The notes: a model not told the origin generated them from the sequence alone. DNA of 64,000 bases from Synechococcus sp. KORDI-52 (GCF_000737595.1 NZ_CP006271.1:1674001-1738000); one strand, 5' to 3'; positions 43,757-54,080 are shown, counted from the stretch's first letter. Translations and numbers: made by a program.

Positions 43757-45454
43757 GTGTTCGAACCGGTTCAGATCCGGCTCGATCTGAGCCATCCCGA
43801 AACGCAGACGGTCGGTGTGTCCATCCAGTGGACACCTCAGACCCAACGCCAGACCTTCCATCTGCCGGTGTGGACTCCGGGGTCGTACACGGTGCGTGAT
43901 CACGCCCAGCACCTGCACAGCCTGCAGCTGTTGGCCAACGGTGAGGAACTGCCGGTGCATCGGATGGCGCCGCACCAGTGGCTTTGTGATCTGCCGGACC
44001 TGAGCCCGCTCACGCTCAACTATCAGCTTGAGGCCCGGGATCTGACCGTACGCACCGGGTTGCTGGATCCCGATTTCGCCTCGCTCTGCCTGGCCGCTGT
44101 GGCCATGGACATCGACGGCTGCCGCTGGTCACCACACCACGTTGCCGTGACGGCCCCGGAGCACTGGAATGTGCATCTGCCGCTTGAGGCCATCGCTGAA
44201 GGCTGGGTCGCTGCCGATTTCGATGCCCTCGTGGACAGCCCGCTGCATGCGGGGCCCTTTCAGGCGGAATCTTTCACGGTGGAGGGCAAACGCCATGAGC
44301 TGCTGCTGATCGGCACGCCGCCGATGGGGTGGCCACCGAGCTTCATCAGCGACATCGAGAAGGTGTGCAGTGCCACTTGTCGTTTGCTGGGAACCCTTCC
44401 GCCGGCGGGGGACCGCTACCAGCTGGTGCTGCAACTGCTCGATCAGGGCTATGGCGGCCTGGAACACGATCACAGTGCTGTGCTGCAGTTCAGTTGGTCG
44501 GCGCTGGCCAAGCCCAAGGGGTACCGGCAGCTGTTGCAGCTGATCGGCCATGAATATCTGCACCAATGGAATGTGAGGCGGCTGCGGCCCGTTGAGCTAC
44601 GTCCCTACGACTACGGCCAGGCGGTGATCACCGAAGGGCTCTGGTTTGCCGAGGGAATCACCAGCTATTTCGACCTCAGCCTGCCCCTGCTGGCGGGTTG
44701 TTCGGATCGGCCGACCCTGCTTAAGGATCTGGGGGAGGAGCTGTCCAGCGTGCTGATGTCACCCGGTTGTTCAATCCAGTCGCTGGCGGCCAGTGCCCGT
44801 GAGGCTTGGATCAAGCTTTACAAGGCAACGCCAGCGTCCCGGGACAGCCAGATCAGCTACTACCGCCTTGGTGCTGCGGTGGCCTTCTGCCTGGATGTGC
44901 GCCTGAGGCAGCGCGGCCACTCCATGGCCGCCATTCTTCGGGATCTTTGGTTGAGCCATGGTTGCCAGGCCCGCGGCTACACCCGCGGTGACATCAAGGC
45001 CGCCTTGCTGCGAAGGGATGCCGAACTGGCGACAGATCTGGATCAATGGCTCGACAAGCCTGAGGCGCTGCCCTTGATCGCTTGTGTGGAGGCCCTGGGG
45101 CTGCGCATGGATCCGGTTCCGCTCAAGCACCTCGATCATGGACTCACAATCAAGAATGGAGAGGGCGCCGCCTTGATTCAACGGGTGCGGCGCAACAGTC
45201 CCGGGCAACGGGCTGGGCTCGTGGTTGGCGATGAATTGTTGGCGATCAATGGCTACCGGGTCCGCTGTGTCAATGATCTCCCGGTTCTGCTCGAGCAGCA
45301 GGTCTGTGTGAGCGTCACCTATGCACGACGCAGCCTCCTTAAGGAGACCCAGATGTTTCCTGACCGAGGTGTGGACCATTGGACGTTGGATTGGGATCCT
45401 GGGTGCACAACGGAACAACGTCAACTGCGGGATCGATGGTTCGAGATCGTTTAA
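43757..45454 (+). CDS. M61-family metallopeptidase with PDZ domain
   Basis: A 565-residue protein of the glycyl-aminopeptidase type. It has an N-terminal immunoglobulin-like domain (PVWTPGSYTVRDHAQHLHSL), the zinc-binding HEYLHQWNVRRLRPVELRPY and the downstream Glu in VITEGLWFAEGITSYF, then a PDZ domain (LIQRVRRNSPGQRAGLVVGD) near the C-terminus. No signal peptide is visible, so cytoplasmic. The start is GTG 43757, right after the DUF1257 stop. Substrates unknown. Confidence 0.93.
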   Translation: MFEPVQIRLDLSHPETQTVGVSIQWTPQTQRQTFHLPVWTPGSYTVRDHAQHLHSLQLLANGEELPVHRMAPHQWLCDLPDLSPLTLNYQLEARDLTVRTGLLDPDFASLCLAAVAMDIDGCRWSPHHVAVTAPEHWNVHLPLEAIAEGWVAADFDALVDSPLHAGPFQAESFTVEGKRHELLLIGTPPMGWPPSFISDIEKVCSATCRLLGTLPPAGDRYQLVLQLLDQGYGGLEHDHSAVLQFSWSALAKPKGYRQLLQLIGHEYLHQWNVRRLRPVELRPYDYGQAVITEGLWFAEGITSYFDLSLPLLAGCSDRPTLLKDLGEELSSVLMSPGCSIQSLAASAREAWIKLYKATPASRDSQISYYRLGAAVAFCLDVRLRQRGHSMAAILRDLWLSHGCQARGYTRGDIKAALLRRDAELATDLDQWLDKPEALPLIACVEALGLRMDPVPLKHLDHGLTIKNGEGAALIQRVRRNSPGQRAGLVVGDELLAINGYRVRCVNDLPVLLEQQVCVSVTYARRSLLKETQMFPDRGVDHWTLDWDPGCTTEQRQLRDRWFEIV

Positions 45455-46362
45455 GTCGTTGTTGGATCGGACTGCGGCACCGCGTCCATGAGCACCGGGC
45501 GCTCTCGCTCACTGCTGCAGCCGCGGGCTCGTTGGCGTTGGGTCTGCTCGGCTGGGTGTTGGTCGATCACGTGGGTCTCTCCCATGCCGGGGTTCGGCCG
45601 TCTCTGATGGAACTTCTCGAGCAGATGGGTGAGGAACAAGATCGCCCGCGGGACGAGAACTCCTCCTCCTTATCGCCGTTACCGCCGAAGTCACGATCAT
45701 GGCGCTCACCACTGGCTCGCCAGTGCTCTGATATCGACAACGGACTCAGGTCCCGTTTGAACAAACTCGATGCCCGCTCGAGCTCATGGAGGGCTTTCGT
45801 GAAGATCGATCCCACCAACTTCGGTGAGCGACACGACAAGGATGCCTTCGGTCGTCGAATCGATGCCACGCCTCGGGTTGTGGTTCTGCACGAGACTGTT
45901 TATTCGCTGACCTCTGCCTTGAACACCTTCATGACCCCCCACCCAAGGGATGAAGATCAGGTGAGTTACCACACGCTGGTTGGCCAGGATGGTCGTGTCC
46001 TTGACATCGTGGATCCGTTGAAGCGCGCCTATGGCGCCGGATTCTCCGCTTTTCTCGGGGAGTGGGCGATCACCAACAAGAAGCTCAAGGGCTCTGTGAA
46101 TAATTTCGCTTTACATCTGAGCCTGGAAACACCGCCTTCTGGAGCCAACGCCAATGGCTCCCATGTCGGCTACACCACTCAGCAATACGACGCGTTGGCG
46201 TTGGTCTTGTCGGGTTGGATTCGCTCCTTCAATCTTCCACCAGCAGCGATCACCACCCATCGCCATGTGGATCTCGGCGGTGAACGGGGTGATCCACGCA
46301 GTTTTGACTGGTCGGAACTTCAGGCTCGGCTGGCTGCCCTTGGCGACCTCTGCGTGACTTGA
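45436..46362 (+). CDS. N-acetylmuramoyl-L-alanine amidase-like protein (Amidase_2)
   Basis: A 308-residue protein with an N-terminal membrane anchor or signal (LTAAAAGSLALGLLGWVLV), a Ser/Pro-rich linker and a PGRP/amidase_2-like domain. Zinc-site-like features are VVVLHETVYSLTSALN, QVSYHTLVGQDGRVLDIVD and AITTHRHVDLGGERGDPRSF. Such enzymes cleave peptide stems from muramic acid during wall growth or division. ATG 45436 overlaps the M61 stop by 19 bases. Confidence 0.85.
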   Translation: MVRDRLSRCWIGLRHRVHEHRALSLTAAAAGSLALGLLGWVLVDHVGLSHAGVRPSLMELLEQMGEEQDRPRDENSSSLSPLPPKSRSWRSPLARQCSDIDNGLRSRLNKLDARSSSWRAFVKIDPTNFGERHDKDAFGRRIDATPRVVVLHETVYSLTSALNTFMTPHPRDEDQVSYHTLVGQDGRVLDIVDPLKRAYGAGFSAFLGEWAITNKKLKGSVNNFALHLSLETPPSGANANGSHVGYTTQQYDALALVLSGWIRSFNLPPAAITTHRHVDLGGERGDPRSFDWSELQARLAALGDLCVT

Positions 46363-46637
46363 ATGTCGTTACCGTTACATCTCAGCTCAAGCCGCCGTTG
46401 ACAACGTTCACCAGTGAAGATCTCGATCGGATCATCGAAATGGCTTGGGAAGACCGCACTCCCTTCGAGGCGATTGAGTTTCAATTTGGACTCTCCGAGC
46501 CCCAGGTGATCGCTCTGATGCGTCAACAGATGAAAACGTCGTCATTCAAGCTCTGGCGCAAGCGTGTGAGCGGGCGTCAAACCAAACACGCCGCCACCTG
46601 CCGCTCCAATCGGTTTCGGGCCAGTTGCCACAAATAA
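46359..46637 (+). CDS. TIGR03643-family small protein
   Basis: A 92-residue protein with FTSEDLDRIIEMAWEDRTPF followed by EAIEFQFGLSEPQVIALMRQ and SSFKLWRKRVSGRQTKH, the pattern of the TIGR03643 family, whose function is unknown. The central part resembles a helix-turn-helix. The frame begins with TTG 46359 that overlaps the previous stop; an internal TTG also exists, so the start is uncertain. Codirectional with the amidase. Confidence 0.8.
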   Translation: MNVVTVTSQLKPPLTTFTSEDLDRIIEMAWEDRTPFEAIEFQFGLSEPQVIALMRQQMKTSSFKLWRKRVSGRQTKHAATCRSNRFRASCHK

Positions 46638-46771
46638 TTGAGTGCTGCGACGAGAGTCGTTGCAGGTCATGCGCAGAGTTCTTTTGATGCTTCGGATGAC
46701 GTGGGGCCAGAAGATGTATTGCAGCAACAACTAGGGGCTTGACCGCAGGCAATGAAATCCCCTGAACGTAT

Positions 46772-47542
46772 TCAAACCGTGATGTCGGGATTCGGTTGGC
46801 GGCCGCCGTAGATCAGCCCGTGCAATTCAGGGTCTTGCATGTAACCGAGCACCCGAGCGGGGTAATCCAGTTTGCCGTTATGCAGATATGTGAGGGTGGC
46901 GATCGCCTTGGCATCCAGATACGAACGACTCGCCTGCAGCATCAGGGTTTCTGGCAGACCAAGGGCCACCTTCAGCCGCTGGAACTTTGCCGCCAGCAGG
47001 GTGATGTTCATCTCGGGATCCAGCAACTGATTGCGGGCCCAAGTGATCTCTTCCTGCGTGGGGTTCGCCGGCAGTCGATTTTGGTGGATCAATTCTGAGA
47101 TGCCGATCTGGGCTGGACCGTGTGTTTTGACCAGACCGGAATGGGCGATGAACGGCAGGCTCTCACCAGGCTTTGAATGCTGAATCTCATCGAAGAGAAC
47201 GGCCGTGATCAACATTGGATTGACCTGATGCGTTGCCGATTCGCGAAGAATGACGGGCTTCAGTTCGCGCAGGCGAACCAACGTTTGTGAGCGCAGGGGT
47301 TGGAGCTGATCAACGCCGCTGGTGAACAGTTGCGCCAGCTGAGTTTGGGGCCCATGCACGCCGAAGCGTCGTTGCAGAAGTTTGAGTTCTTCCGGTGAGA
47401 AGTCTGTTGGTTCGAGCCTGTCCTCCATCACCACAGGTCCCTGATCATCACGATCGGCAATGGGATGCGACCACTGACCAACGAGGCAGAAGCTGGCTGC
47501 TATTGCCAGCAGTGCCGTTGTCCAACGCAGTGGATCAGGCAT
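46772..47542 (-). CDS. Lytic-transglycosylase-like exported protein
   Basis: A 256-residue protein. Start at ATG 47542 gives MPDPLRWTTALLAIAASFCL VGQWS, a signal peptide. The mature domain includes VNPMLITAVLFDEIQHSKPG and later KTHGPAQIGISEL, which resemble the catalytic-Glu and GxxQI regions of lysozyme-like transglycosylases. Helices rich in Leu (NQLLDPEMNITLLAAKFQRL) follow. Catalytic assignment is tentative. Divergent from pgi with about 115 bases between starts. Confidence 0.55.
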   Translation of the reverse strand: MPDPLRWTTALLAIAASFCLVGQWSHPIADRDDQGPVVMEDRLEPTDFSPEELKLLQRRFGVHGPQTQLAQLFTSGVDQLQPLRSQTLVRLRELKPVILRESATHQVNPMLITAVLFDEIQHSKPGESLPFIAHSGLVKTHGPAQIGISELIHQNRLPANPTQEEITWARNQLLDPEMNITLLAAKFQRLKVALGLPETLMLQASRSYLDAKAIATLTYLHNGKLDYPARVLGYMQDPELHGLIYGGRQPNPDITV

Positions 47543-47657
47543 GGGGGCTGGAATCGTGATCGGCGAAAGGTGACATGAAACTAGCTTGGGTGTCCTTTTG
47601 CGTGGGCATTCGGTCAGATCCTGGATACGTTCAGCGTGTCTGCAACGCCCTCCCGGC

Positions 47658-49256
47658 ATGAGCTTCCCGGATTTCAGCGCCTCCGACGCTCAGATTCAAT
47701 GGCAGCGGTTCTGTGATCTCGGCTGGTACCACGATGATCTTGGTGTCTGGCTTGACATCAGCCGGATGCATGTCAACGCCGCGGACCTTGAGCAGCTGAC
47801 GCCGCCGATGGAGACAGCCTTCACTGCCATGCAGCAGTTGGAAGCAGGAGCCATTGCCAATCCGGATGAACAGCGTCAGGTGGGGCACTACTGGTTGCGC
47901 ACTCCCGAGCTCGCCCCCTCTTCAGAGCTGCAGCAACACATCTCCAGGGAAATCGATCTGATCGCTGCCTTCGGGCGCGATGTGATCAACGGGACAATCA
48001 AGGCACCCAACGGTGAAGTCTTCACCGATGTGCTCTGGATCGGTATCGGCGGCAGTGGTCTGGGACCTGCCTTGATGATCAAGGCTCTTCAGAAGCCCTG
48101 TGAAGGGCTCCCGTTTCACTTCTTCGACAACGTTGATCCCAACGGGATGAGCAACGTCCTTTCTGGGTTGGAGGGACGCCTGGATCGCACTTTGGTGGTG
48201 ACGGTGAGCAAGTCGGGGGGCACCCCAGAACCGCACCTCGGCATGGAGCAGGCCCGCTATCGTCTCGAGTCTGCCGGCGGCAAGTGGGCCGGTCAGGCCG
48301 TTGCCGTGACGATGCTTGACAGCAAGCTGGATCAACAGGCCCAGGCCGAGGGGTGGCTCAAACGCTTCGACATGTTCGACTGGGTCGGTGGCCGCACCAG
48401 CATCACCAGTGCCGTTGGTTTGTTGCCCGGGGCCCTGATCGGTTGCGACATCCGTGATTTTCTCGCCGGCGCGGCACAGATGGATGCCGCCACCCGCACC
48501 CCGGATCTGCGCCGCAATCCAGCGGCCCTGATGGCTGCTTCATGGCACGTGGCCGGTGGCGGTCGGGGGCAGCGCGACATGGTAGTTCTGCCTTACCGGG
48601 ACCGCCTTGAGGTGTTTAGCCGCTACCTCCAGCAGCTGGTGATGGAATCCCTGGGCAAGCGCCTTAATCGCAACGGTGATGTGGTGCACCAGGGCATTGC
48701 CGTCTACGGCAATAAAGGCTCCACCGACCAGCATGCCTACGTGCAGCAGCTGCGCGATGGCGTCGACAACTTCTTCGCCACCTTCGTCGAGGTGCTTGAG
48801 GACGTCAGTGATATCCCCATGATTGACGGAGAGTGCCCCGGCGATTTCCTTGACGGATTCCTGCAAGGCACCCGCTCAGCCCTTACCGAGGGTGGGCGCC
48901 AGAGCATGACGATCAGCATGCGTTGCTTTGATGCCCGTCGTCTTGGCGCGCTGATCGCCCTTTTCGAGCGTGCCGTCGGCCTCTACGGCGAACTCGTCAA
49001 CATCAACGCCTACCACCAGCCCGGCGTTGAAGCCGGCAAAAAAGCAGCTGCAGCGATTCTTGACCTGCAGGGTCGTGTGGAAGCGATCCTGGCCGATGGT
49101 GTCGCCCGTTCCGCTGATGAGATCCGCATGGCTCTTGGGGATGGAACCGACGAATCCATCTTTTGGATTCTGCGTCACCTCACCGGCAATCAGCGTGGCT
49201 TCAATGCCCAGGGAGACTGGAGCAAACCCGCCTCCATACGTTTCAGCAAAAGCTGA
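47658..49256 (+). CDS. pgi: Glucose-6-phosphate isomerase
   Basis: A 532-residue enzyme interconverting glucose 6-phosphate and fructose 6-phosphate. It shows FTDVLWIGIGGSGLGPALMI (sugar-phosphate-binding GIGGSGLGP), LVVTVSKSGGTPEPHLGMEQ, the GNKGSTDQHAYVQQLRDGV segment and INAYHQPGVEAGKKAA. Start ATG 47658 (MSFPDFSASDAQIQWQ) was chosen because the upstream in-frame sequence lacks family similarity. Convergent with leuS. Confidence 0.96.
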   Translation: MSFPDFSASDAQIQWQRFCDLGWYHDDLGVWLDISRMHVNAADLEQLTPPMETAFTAMQQLEAGAIANPDEQRQVGHYWLRTPELAPSSELQQHISREIDLIAAFGRDVINGTIKAPNGEVFTDVLWIGIGGSGLGPALMIKALQKPCEGLPFHFFDNVDPNGMSNVLSGLEGRLDRTLVVTVSKSGGTPEPHLGMEQARYRLESAGGKWAGQAVAVTMLDSKLDQQAQAEGWLKRFDMFDWVGGRTSITSAVGLLPGALIGCDIRDFLAGAAQMDAATRTPDLRRNPAALMAASWHVAGGGRGQRDMVVLPYRDRLEVFSRYLQQLVMESLGKRLNRNGDVVHQGIAVYGNKGSTDQHAYVQQLRDGVDNFFATFVEVLEDVSDIPMIDGECPGDFLDGFLQGTRSALTEGGRQSMTISMRCFDARRLGALIALFERAVGLYGELVNINAYHQPGVEAGKKAAAAILDLQGRVEAILADGVARSADEIRMALGDGTDESIFWILRHLTGNQRGFNAQGDWSKPASIRFSKS

Positions 49257-49268
49257 TTGCGATGGGGA

Positions 49269-51896
49269 TCAGGGCACCAGGTTGACCAGTTTCCCGGGAA
49301 CAACAATCACCCGCCGAGGGGCGGCTCCTTCCATCCATTTCTGCGCCACATCACTGGCCAGGGCCAACCGTTCCAGCTCCTGCTTGTCGGCTGAGGCGGG
49401 TACTTGCAATTTGCCTCGCACCTTTCCTTTCACTTGGATCACCACTTCAACGCTGTCCTGCACCAGGGCCGTCGGATCCAGAAGCGGCCAGCTTTCACGG
49501 TGCACGCTGCCGCTTCCCCCCAGACGGCTCCAGAAGTCCTCCGCCAGATGCGGCGCGAACGGAGCCAGCAGGCGAACCAGACCTGAAAGCGCCTCTTGCA
49601 AGACCGGCGTACTGAGAGCGTCGACGCCTGTGGAACTGATGGCATTGGAGAGCTTCATCAACTCGGAGATCGCCGTGTTCAGCTGAATCTCGTCACTGAG
49701 GTCTTCGCTGACGGCTTCGATGGCCAGGTGCAACGCCCGACGCACGCCGCTGTCGGCATCATTCAATTCGCTCGGACGTTGCAGCGGCTCCAGAGAGTCG
49801 ATGCGGAAAGCACCCGCCTCAACCAGGCGCCACAGCCGTTGCAGGAAACGGAACTGGCCTTCAACATCGGCGTCATCCCACTCCAGATCCTTCTCCGGGG
49901 GTGCCTTGAACAGGATGAACATGCGGGCCGTGTCTGCGCCGTAGCGATCAATCACCGCCGCAGGGTCGACACCGTTGTACTTCGATTTCGACATCTTCTC
50001 GAACAACACCTCGAGTTTGTCTCCGGTGTTGGGGTCCTGGGGATCTTCGGGATCTGCCACGTCCGCTGGAGCGATGTACTTGCCGGTTGTCGCATTGCGG
50101 TAGGTGACGCCCTGCACCATGCCTTGGGTGAGGAGCCGTTCAAAGGGTTCGTTGATGTCGATCAGGCCGCGATCCTTCAACGCCTTGGTGAAGAAACGCG
50201 CATAGAGCAGATGCAGGATCGCGTGTTCGATGCCACCCACGTATTGCTTCACCGGCAACCAGCGGTTCACCGCCTCCTTGCTGAAGGGTTTCTCGCTGTT
50301 GTGGGGATCCGCGAAGCGCAGGAAATACCAGGAGGAACACATGAAGGTGTCCATGGTGTCGGTTTCCCGCTTGGCCGGCTGGCCGCAGATTGGGCAGGAC
50401 ACGTTGACCCAGTCACTCTGCTGACTCAGGGGCGAACCGCCTTTGCCTGACAAATCAATGCCCCGGGGCAGTTCCACCGGAAGATCCTCGCGCGGCACAG
50501 GAACAGCCCCGCAGTCATCGCAGTGGATGACGGGAATCGGGCAGCCCCAGTAGCGCTGACGCGAGATCAGCCAGTCGCGCAGGCGATAAGTGACCTTGCT
50601 GCGGGCCCAACCCTGCTCGGCGCCGTGGCCGGTGATGGCGCCCTTGGCCTCGCTGGAGGCAGTGCCATCGAAGACGCCGGAGTTGATCAGGTTTCCGGCA
50701 TCCGTCCAGGCCTGACCGGCAGCGATGGCGTCAGCAGCTCCCTCGGCATCGATCACCTGCTGGATCGGCAGATCATTCGATTGGGCAAACGCGATATCGC
50801 GTTGGTCGTGGGCCGGTACACCCATCACAGCGCCGGTGCCGTACTCGGCCAACACGTAGTCGGCGATCCACACCGGCAGCACTGACCCCGTCAGCGGATT
50901 GATCACGTGACTGCCGATGGGCACACCCCGCTTGGGCCTGTCATCACTGGTGCGTTCGATCGTGCTGAGACGAGCCACCTCCTTGCGGAAGGACTCCACC
51001 GTGCCCTTCTGTTCAGCGCTGGTGAGACTGTCCACCAGCTCGTTTTCCGGTGCCAGCACCACATAACTCGCTCCAGCGAGGGTGTCGGGGCGCGTGGTGA
51101 ACACGGTGATTGTCTGATCCTGTGACCCCTCAACGGAGAAGCTAATCTCCGCGCCTTCGGAACGACCAATCCAGTTGGCTTGCATGGTGCGCACCCGTTC
51201 CGGCCAGCCCTCGAGGGCATCCAGGTCGTTGAGCAGCGGTTCGGCGTAGTCGGTGATGCGCAGGAACCATTGGTTCAGCTGGCGTTGTTCCACCAGGGCC
51301 CCTGAGCGCCAGGAGCGGCCGTCGCCATCCACTTGCTCATTGGCCAGCACGGTCTGATCAACGGGATCCCAGTTGACGGTGGCGTTCTTGCGATAAGCCA
51401 GCCCGCCTTCAAGCAACTCAAGGAACAGCCACTGGGTCCAGCGGTAATAGTCGCTATGGCATGTCGCCTGTTCGCGCTTCCAGTCGATCGACAAGCCAAG
51501 ACGGTCCAGCTGCGCCCGCATCTGATCAATGTTGCGGTCGGTCCACTCGCCGGGGTCAACATTGCGTTCAATCGCTGCGTTTTCGGCGGGGAGTCCGAAG
51601 GCATCCCATCCCATCGGGTGCAGCACGGCATGGCCACGCATGCGTTGGACGCGGGCGATCACATCGGTGATCACGTAATTGCGCACATGGCCCATGTGCA
51701 GACTTCCCGACGGGTACGGGAACATCGACAGGGCAAAGAAACCAGGCTTTTCACTGTTTTCTTCGGTCGAGTCCACCCCCTCGGCCTTCCAGCTCTCCTG
51801 CCAACGCTGCTCCAAGGCAGCTGGGTCATAACGACCGGTCTGGGCACTGGTGTTGACGGCAGGGTTGGCAGCGTTCACGGAACCAGCGCTCGGCAA
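49269..51896 (-). CDS. leuS: Leucyl-tRNA synthetase
   Basis: An 875-residue class I synthetase. HIGH-type motif: [16 protein letters not shown]; the KMSKS loop is [12 protein letters not shown]. An editing (CP1) domain is present ([20 protein letters not shown]), and zinc-binding cysteines are visible ([11 protein letters not shown] and [20 protein letters not shown]). C-terminal tRNA-binding sequence ends [19 protein letters not shown]. Length is normal for bacterial LeuS. Confidence 0.97.
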   Translation of the reverse strand: MPSAGSVNAANPAVNTSAQTGRYDPAALEQRWQESWKAEGVDSTEENSEKPGFFALSMFPYPSGSLHMGHVRNYVITDVIARVQRMRGHAVLHPMGWDAFGLPAENAAIERNVDPGEWTDRNIDQMRAQLDRLGLSIDWKREQATCHSDYYRWTQWLFLELLEGGLAYRKNATVNWDPVDQTVLANEQVDGDGRSWRSGALVEQRQLNQWFLRITDYAEPLLNDLDALEGWPERVRTMQANWIGRSEGAEISFSVEGSQDQTITVFTTRPDTLAGASYVVLAPENELVDSLTSAEQKGTVESFRKEVARLSTIERTSDDRPKRGVPIGSHVINPLTGSVLPVWIADYVLAEYGTGAVMGVPAHDQRDIAFAQSNDLPIQQVIDAEGAADAIAAGQAWTDAGNLINSGVFDGTASSEAKGAITGHGAEQGWARSKVTYRLRDWLISRQRYWGCPIPVIHCDDCGAVPVPREDLPVELPRGIDLSGKGGSPLSQQSDWVNVSCPICGQPAKRETDTMDTFMCSSWYFLRFADPHNSEKPFSKEAVNRWLPVKQYVGGIEHAILHLLYARFFTKALKDRGLIDINEPFERLLTQGMVQGVTYRNATTGKYIAPADVADPEDPQDPNTGDKLEVLFEKMSKSKYNGVDPAAVIDRYGADTARMFILFKAPPEKDLEWDDADVEGQFRFLQRLWRLVEAGAFRIDSLEPLQRPSELNDADSGVRRALHLAIEAVSEDLSDEIQLNTAISELMKLSNAISSTGVDALSTPVLQEALSGLVRLLAPFAPHLAEDFWSRLGGSGSVHRESWPLLDPTALVQDSVEVVIQVKGKVRGKLQVPASADKQELERLALASDVAQKWMEGAAPRRVIVVPGKLVNLVP

Positions 51897-51924
51897 GGTT
51901 GCGATCGTGCCACACGCCTGGTGC

Positions 51925-52146
51925 TCAACCGAGCGAGCGGATCACGCTGATCTGGCGTCGGTTGATCAGGACAGGCCGACTGGATCCTGGGCGCTCGATG
52001 GCCAGAAATTCAGGGTCCTGCCAGATGAGACGCCCTTCGATGGGCTCCTGCCCCAGAACCGCGATGCTGAGGGGAAGCTGTTCCCGAATCCAGTTCTGCA
52101 GCAGTCGAACCCCCGGCAGACTTGGGTCGAGGTGCGTTGTCTCCAT
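51925..52146 (-). CDS. hfq: Cyanobacterial Hfq homologue
   Basis: A 73-residue Sm-fold protein. [20 protein letters not shown], then [32 protein letters not shown], reproduces the cyanobacterial Hfq layout: LPxVR..Q..I, PLxI...G..(I/L)xGxIxWQD. It lacks the classical RNA-binding KH motif of enteric Hfq, as do other cyanobacterial forms, which interact with type IV pilus machinery as well as RNA. ATG 52146 was chosen; an in-frame start at 52227 would add an unlike sequence. Transcribed away from the integrase. Confidence 0.85.
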   Translation of the reverse strand: METTHLDPSLPGVRLLQNWIREQLPLSIAVLGQEPIEGRLIWQDPEFLAIERPGSSRPVLINRRQISVIRSLG

Positions 52147-52254
52147 AGGATTCGAGTGCAATACCGGCCACGCATGCTGCAGTTCAGCAAAGAGTGGAGC
52201 CGACGTCAAGAGAACCCAGAACACCACTGATACCAGTTGCTCTCAGCAGGTCCA

Positions 52255-52276
52255 GGGCATACAATCTGGGCATACA
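52255..52276. repeat. Left flank repeat of the small element (possible att or recombinase-binding site)
   Basis: Contains GGGCATACA twice with a 13-base period, and the 14-base AATCTGGGCATACA whose exact reverse complement occurs at the other end of the element (57623-57636). Confidence 0.5.
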
Positions 52277-52317
52277 CAGCACAAAGTCCAGGTGCTGAGC
52301 CTGGTGCTGTCAAAGCA

Positions 52318-53535
52318 ATGCCCAACTACCTGACGAGAAGACAGGGCCGCGATGGCTGGTACTTCCAGCGCCGAGTGCCCCCAGCTTTAACGAAAGAGAT
52401 CGGCTGTGCCATGTGGCGTAGGAAAGCCGGAACAACCCTTGCTGAAGCGAAGAGGAATGCTGCTGTGTTCCTCCAAGAGACAGAACAACTGATCCAGCAG
52501 GCACAAGGTCAGCAACAGACCGACGAGCAGAAGCTCTTATCACTCATCCCTAAGCGTGAAGAGATCCCTGACGACATCGATGCTCACGACCTGATCCAAT
52601 CCGTCACCAGAGAGCCCACGTACCTGGACAGCAAGGGAACAGTTAATCCCGAGTACCTGAAGCTCTACGAGACGGCCAAGAACGTCCTGGATGGCTCTGC
52701 AAGGCCTATGCACACCCCTGAGCAGCTACTGACCCGTGCAGCCCTGCTGAAGGACCCCTCACAGTCCACAGCCTTCGAGTGGCGGCGCTACCTGCTCAAG
52801 CTGATGGAACACAGCGGCAAGGAATACATCCAAGAGATCACCAGGGATGACGCCTTGGCTTGGCGTGCAGAGGAGTTGGGCAGGTGTCAGGCATCAACAG
52901 TGAAGACACGCCTGAGATTCCTCAATGGACTGTTTGGTGTGGCAGAGGAAGAGGGCTGGGTTCAGTCGAACCCCTTCAAAGACCTCACCAAGCGTGTGAA
53001 GGCAAAGCCGAAGAAGAAAGAGGTGGTTGTACTGGACCAAGCCGATCAGAGCTGGCAGAAGCTGCCTCAACACCATCAACTGCTCTGGCACATTCTTAGG
53101 TGGTCTGGCGCTCACGCATCAGAGGTGGGTGGACTGCGGTGGGAGGACATCGACCTGCAGGAGGAAGTGATCCACTTCAAGAGCCACGAGACCAGGCCAC
53201 TGAAGAACTCATACCGAGTGAGGACTGTTCCCATCCATTCACGGCTCCTGCCAATCCTCAAGCAAGAGCAACTAGACGAACGTTGCGAGGGGTTGATCTT
53301 CCCCTGGGCCTACAGCGCAAAGCGTGACCGGTGGTGTGAAGCAATGCACTGGCACAAGATCATCGGAGTCAGCCCCAAAGCAACCCATGACTGGGCCGCT
53401 ACTTGTCTCCGATCCAAGGACATCAATGAGTCTGTGATCGGCAGATTGTTCGGCCACACTCCCAAGACTCAGACAAGTGTTTATGGCGCTGTTGATCTAC
53501 CAACGATGAGGAAGGCATTGGAACAGTTGACCTAG
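52318..53535 (+). CDS. Tyrosine recombinase/integrase with altered catalytic residues
   Basis: A 405-residue phage-type integrase. ATG 52318 gives MPNYLTRRQGRDGWYFQRRV, an N-terminal pattern of the DUF6538/arm-binding type, then a core-binding helical region (ITRDDALAWRAEELG, ASTVKTRLRFLNGLF) and the catalytic domain (LLWHILRWSGAHASEVGGLR, KATHDWAATCLR, IGRLFGHTPKTQTSVYG). The nucleophile Tyr 389 and a His 380 are there. At the position of the first catalytic Arg (in G-x-R-x-x-E) there is His 266, and in the H-x-x-R box the Arg is Ala 360 (HDWA). Either it is inactive or it belongs to a divergent subgroup. No tRNA is next to it. Confidence 0.9.
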   Translation: MPNYLTRRQGRDGWYFQRRVPPALTKEIGCAMWRRKAGTTLAEAKRNAAVFLQETEQLIQQAQGQQQTDEQKLLSLIPKREEIPDDIDAHDLIQSVTREPTYLDSKGTVNPEYLKLYETAKNVLDGSARPMHTPEQLLTRAALLKDPSQSTAFEWRRYLLKLMEHSGKEYIQEITRDDALAWRAEELGRCQASTVKTRLRFLNGLFGVAEEEGWVQSNPFKDLTKRVKAKPKKKEVVVLDQADQSWQKLPQHHQLLWHILRWSGAHASEVGGLRWEDIDLQEEVIHFKSHETRPLKNSYRVRTVPIHSRLLPILKQEQLDERCEGLIFPWAYSAKRDRWCEAMHWHKIIGVSPKATHDWAATCLRSKDINESVIGRLFGHTPKTQTSVYGAVDLPTMRKALEQLT

Positions 53536-53642
53536 CTCTCCTCTCAGAATCGTCTCTAACAGGCCTCTAAATTTGCTTTGACTGGGTACAACCAAAGCGC
53601 TAAACAGAGGCCTTAGAGAAGCACACAGGCGCCTTGCAGAGA

Positions 53643-54080
53643 ATGTCTAACTGTTCCCAGAATCCTATGGCCAACGCTTACACCTTCACAACACACCTTG
53701 ATGGCTTCGTGAACGTGCTTCGAGATGCCAATAAATATGACAACAGGTGCTTCAGCTACAAGATCGATGAAGACACCCATGATCAGATCCACGGGGATAG
53801 GTGGGAGCTAATCAGATTTGCCAAGGAACAGACCAATGCTAAGAAGCCCTATGAAATACCACTTCCGTGGGATGACGACTTGTGCATCAGATACATCTAC
53901 AGCGCTGCACTCCCTTCGTGGATCCCTGTGTTCGTAGATGCAGAGGGTAGGGAACTGAACCAAGCCCAGTTGGAGCTGATCAAGAGAGGCTCAAAGGTTG
54001 AGCTGTACGTGGAACAGACCCCATTCCTGATGGACACCAAAGTGGCAAGAGCGTTCACGCAAGGGTGGGCACAGTGCTGA
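53643..54080 (+). CDS. Hypothetical protein, weakly like phage ssDNA-binding proteins
   Basis: A 145-residue acidic protein. It contains FTTHLDGFVNVLRDANKYDN and late VFVDAEGRELNQAQLELIKR GSKVELYVEQTPFLMDTKV. The V-x-D-A-x-G ... GSKV-x-L/V order resembles the OB-fold region of podovirus single-stranded DNA-binding proteins (T7 gp2.5-like), but the match is from memory and weak. ATG 53643 or 53667 may be used. Codirectional with the integrase, about 100 bases after it. Confidence 0.55.
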   Translation: MSNCSQNPMANAYTFTTHLDGFVNVLRDANKYDNRCFSYKIDEDTHDQIHGDRWELIRFAKEQTNAKKPYEIPLPWDDDLCIRYIYSAALPSWIPVFVDAEGRELNQAQLELIKRGSKVELYVEQTPFLMDTKVARAFTQGWAQC

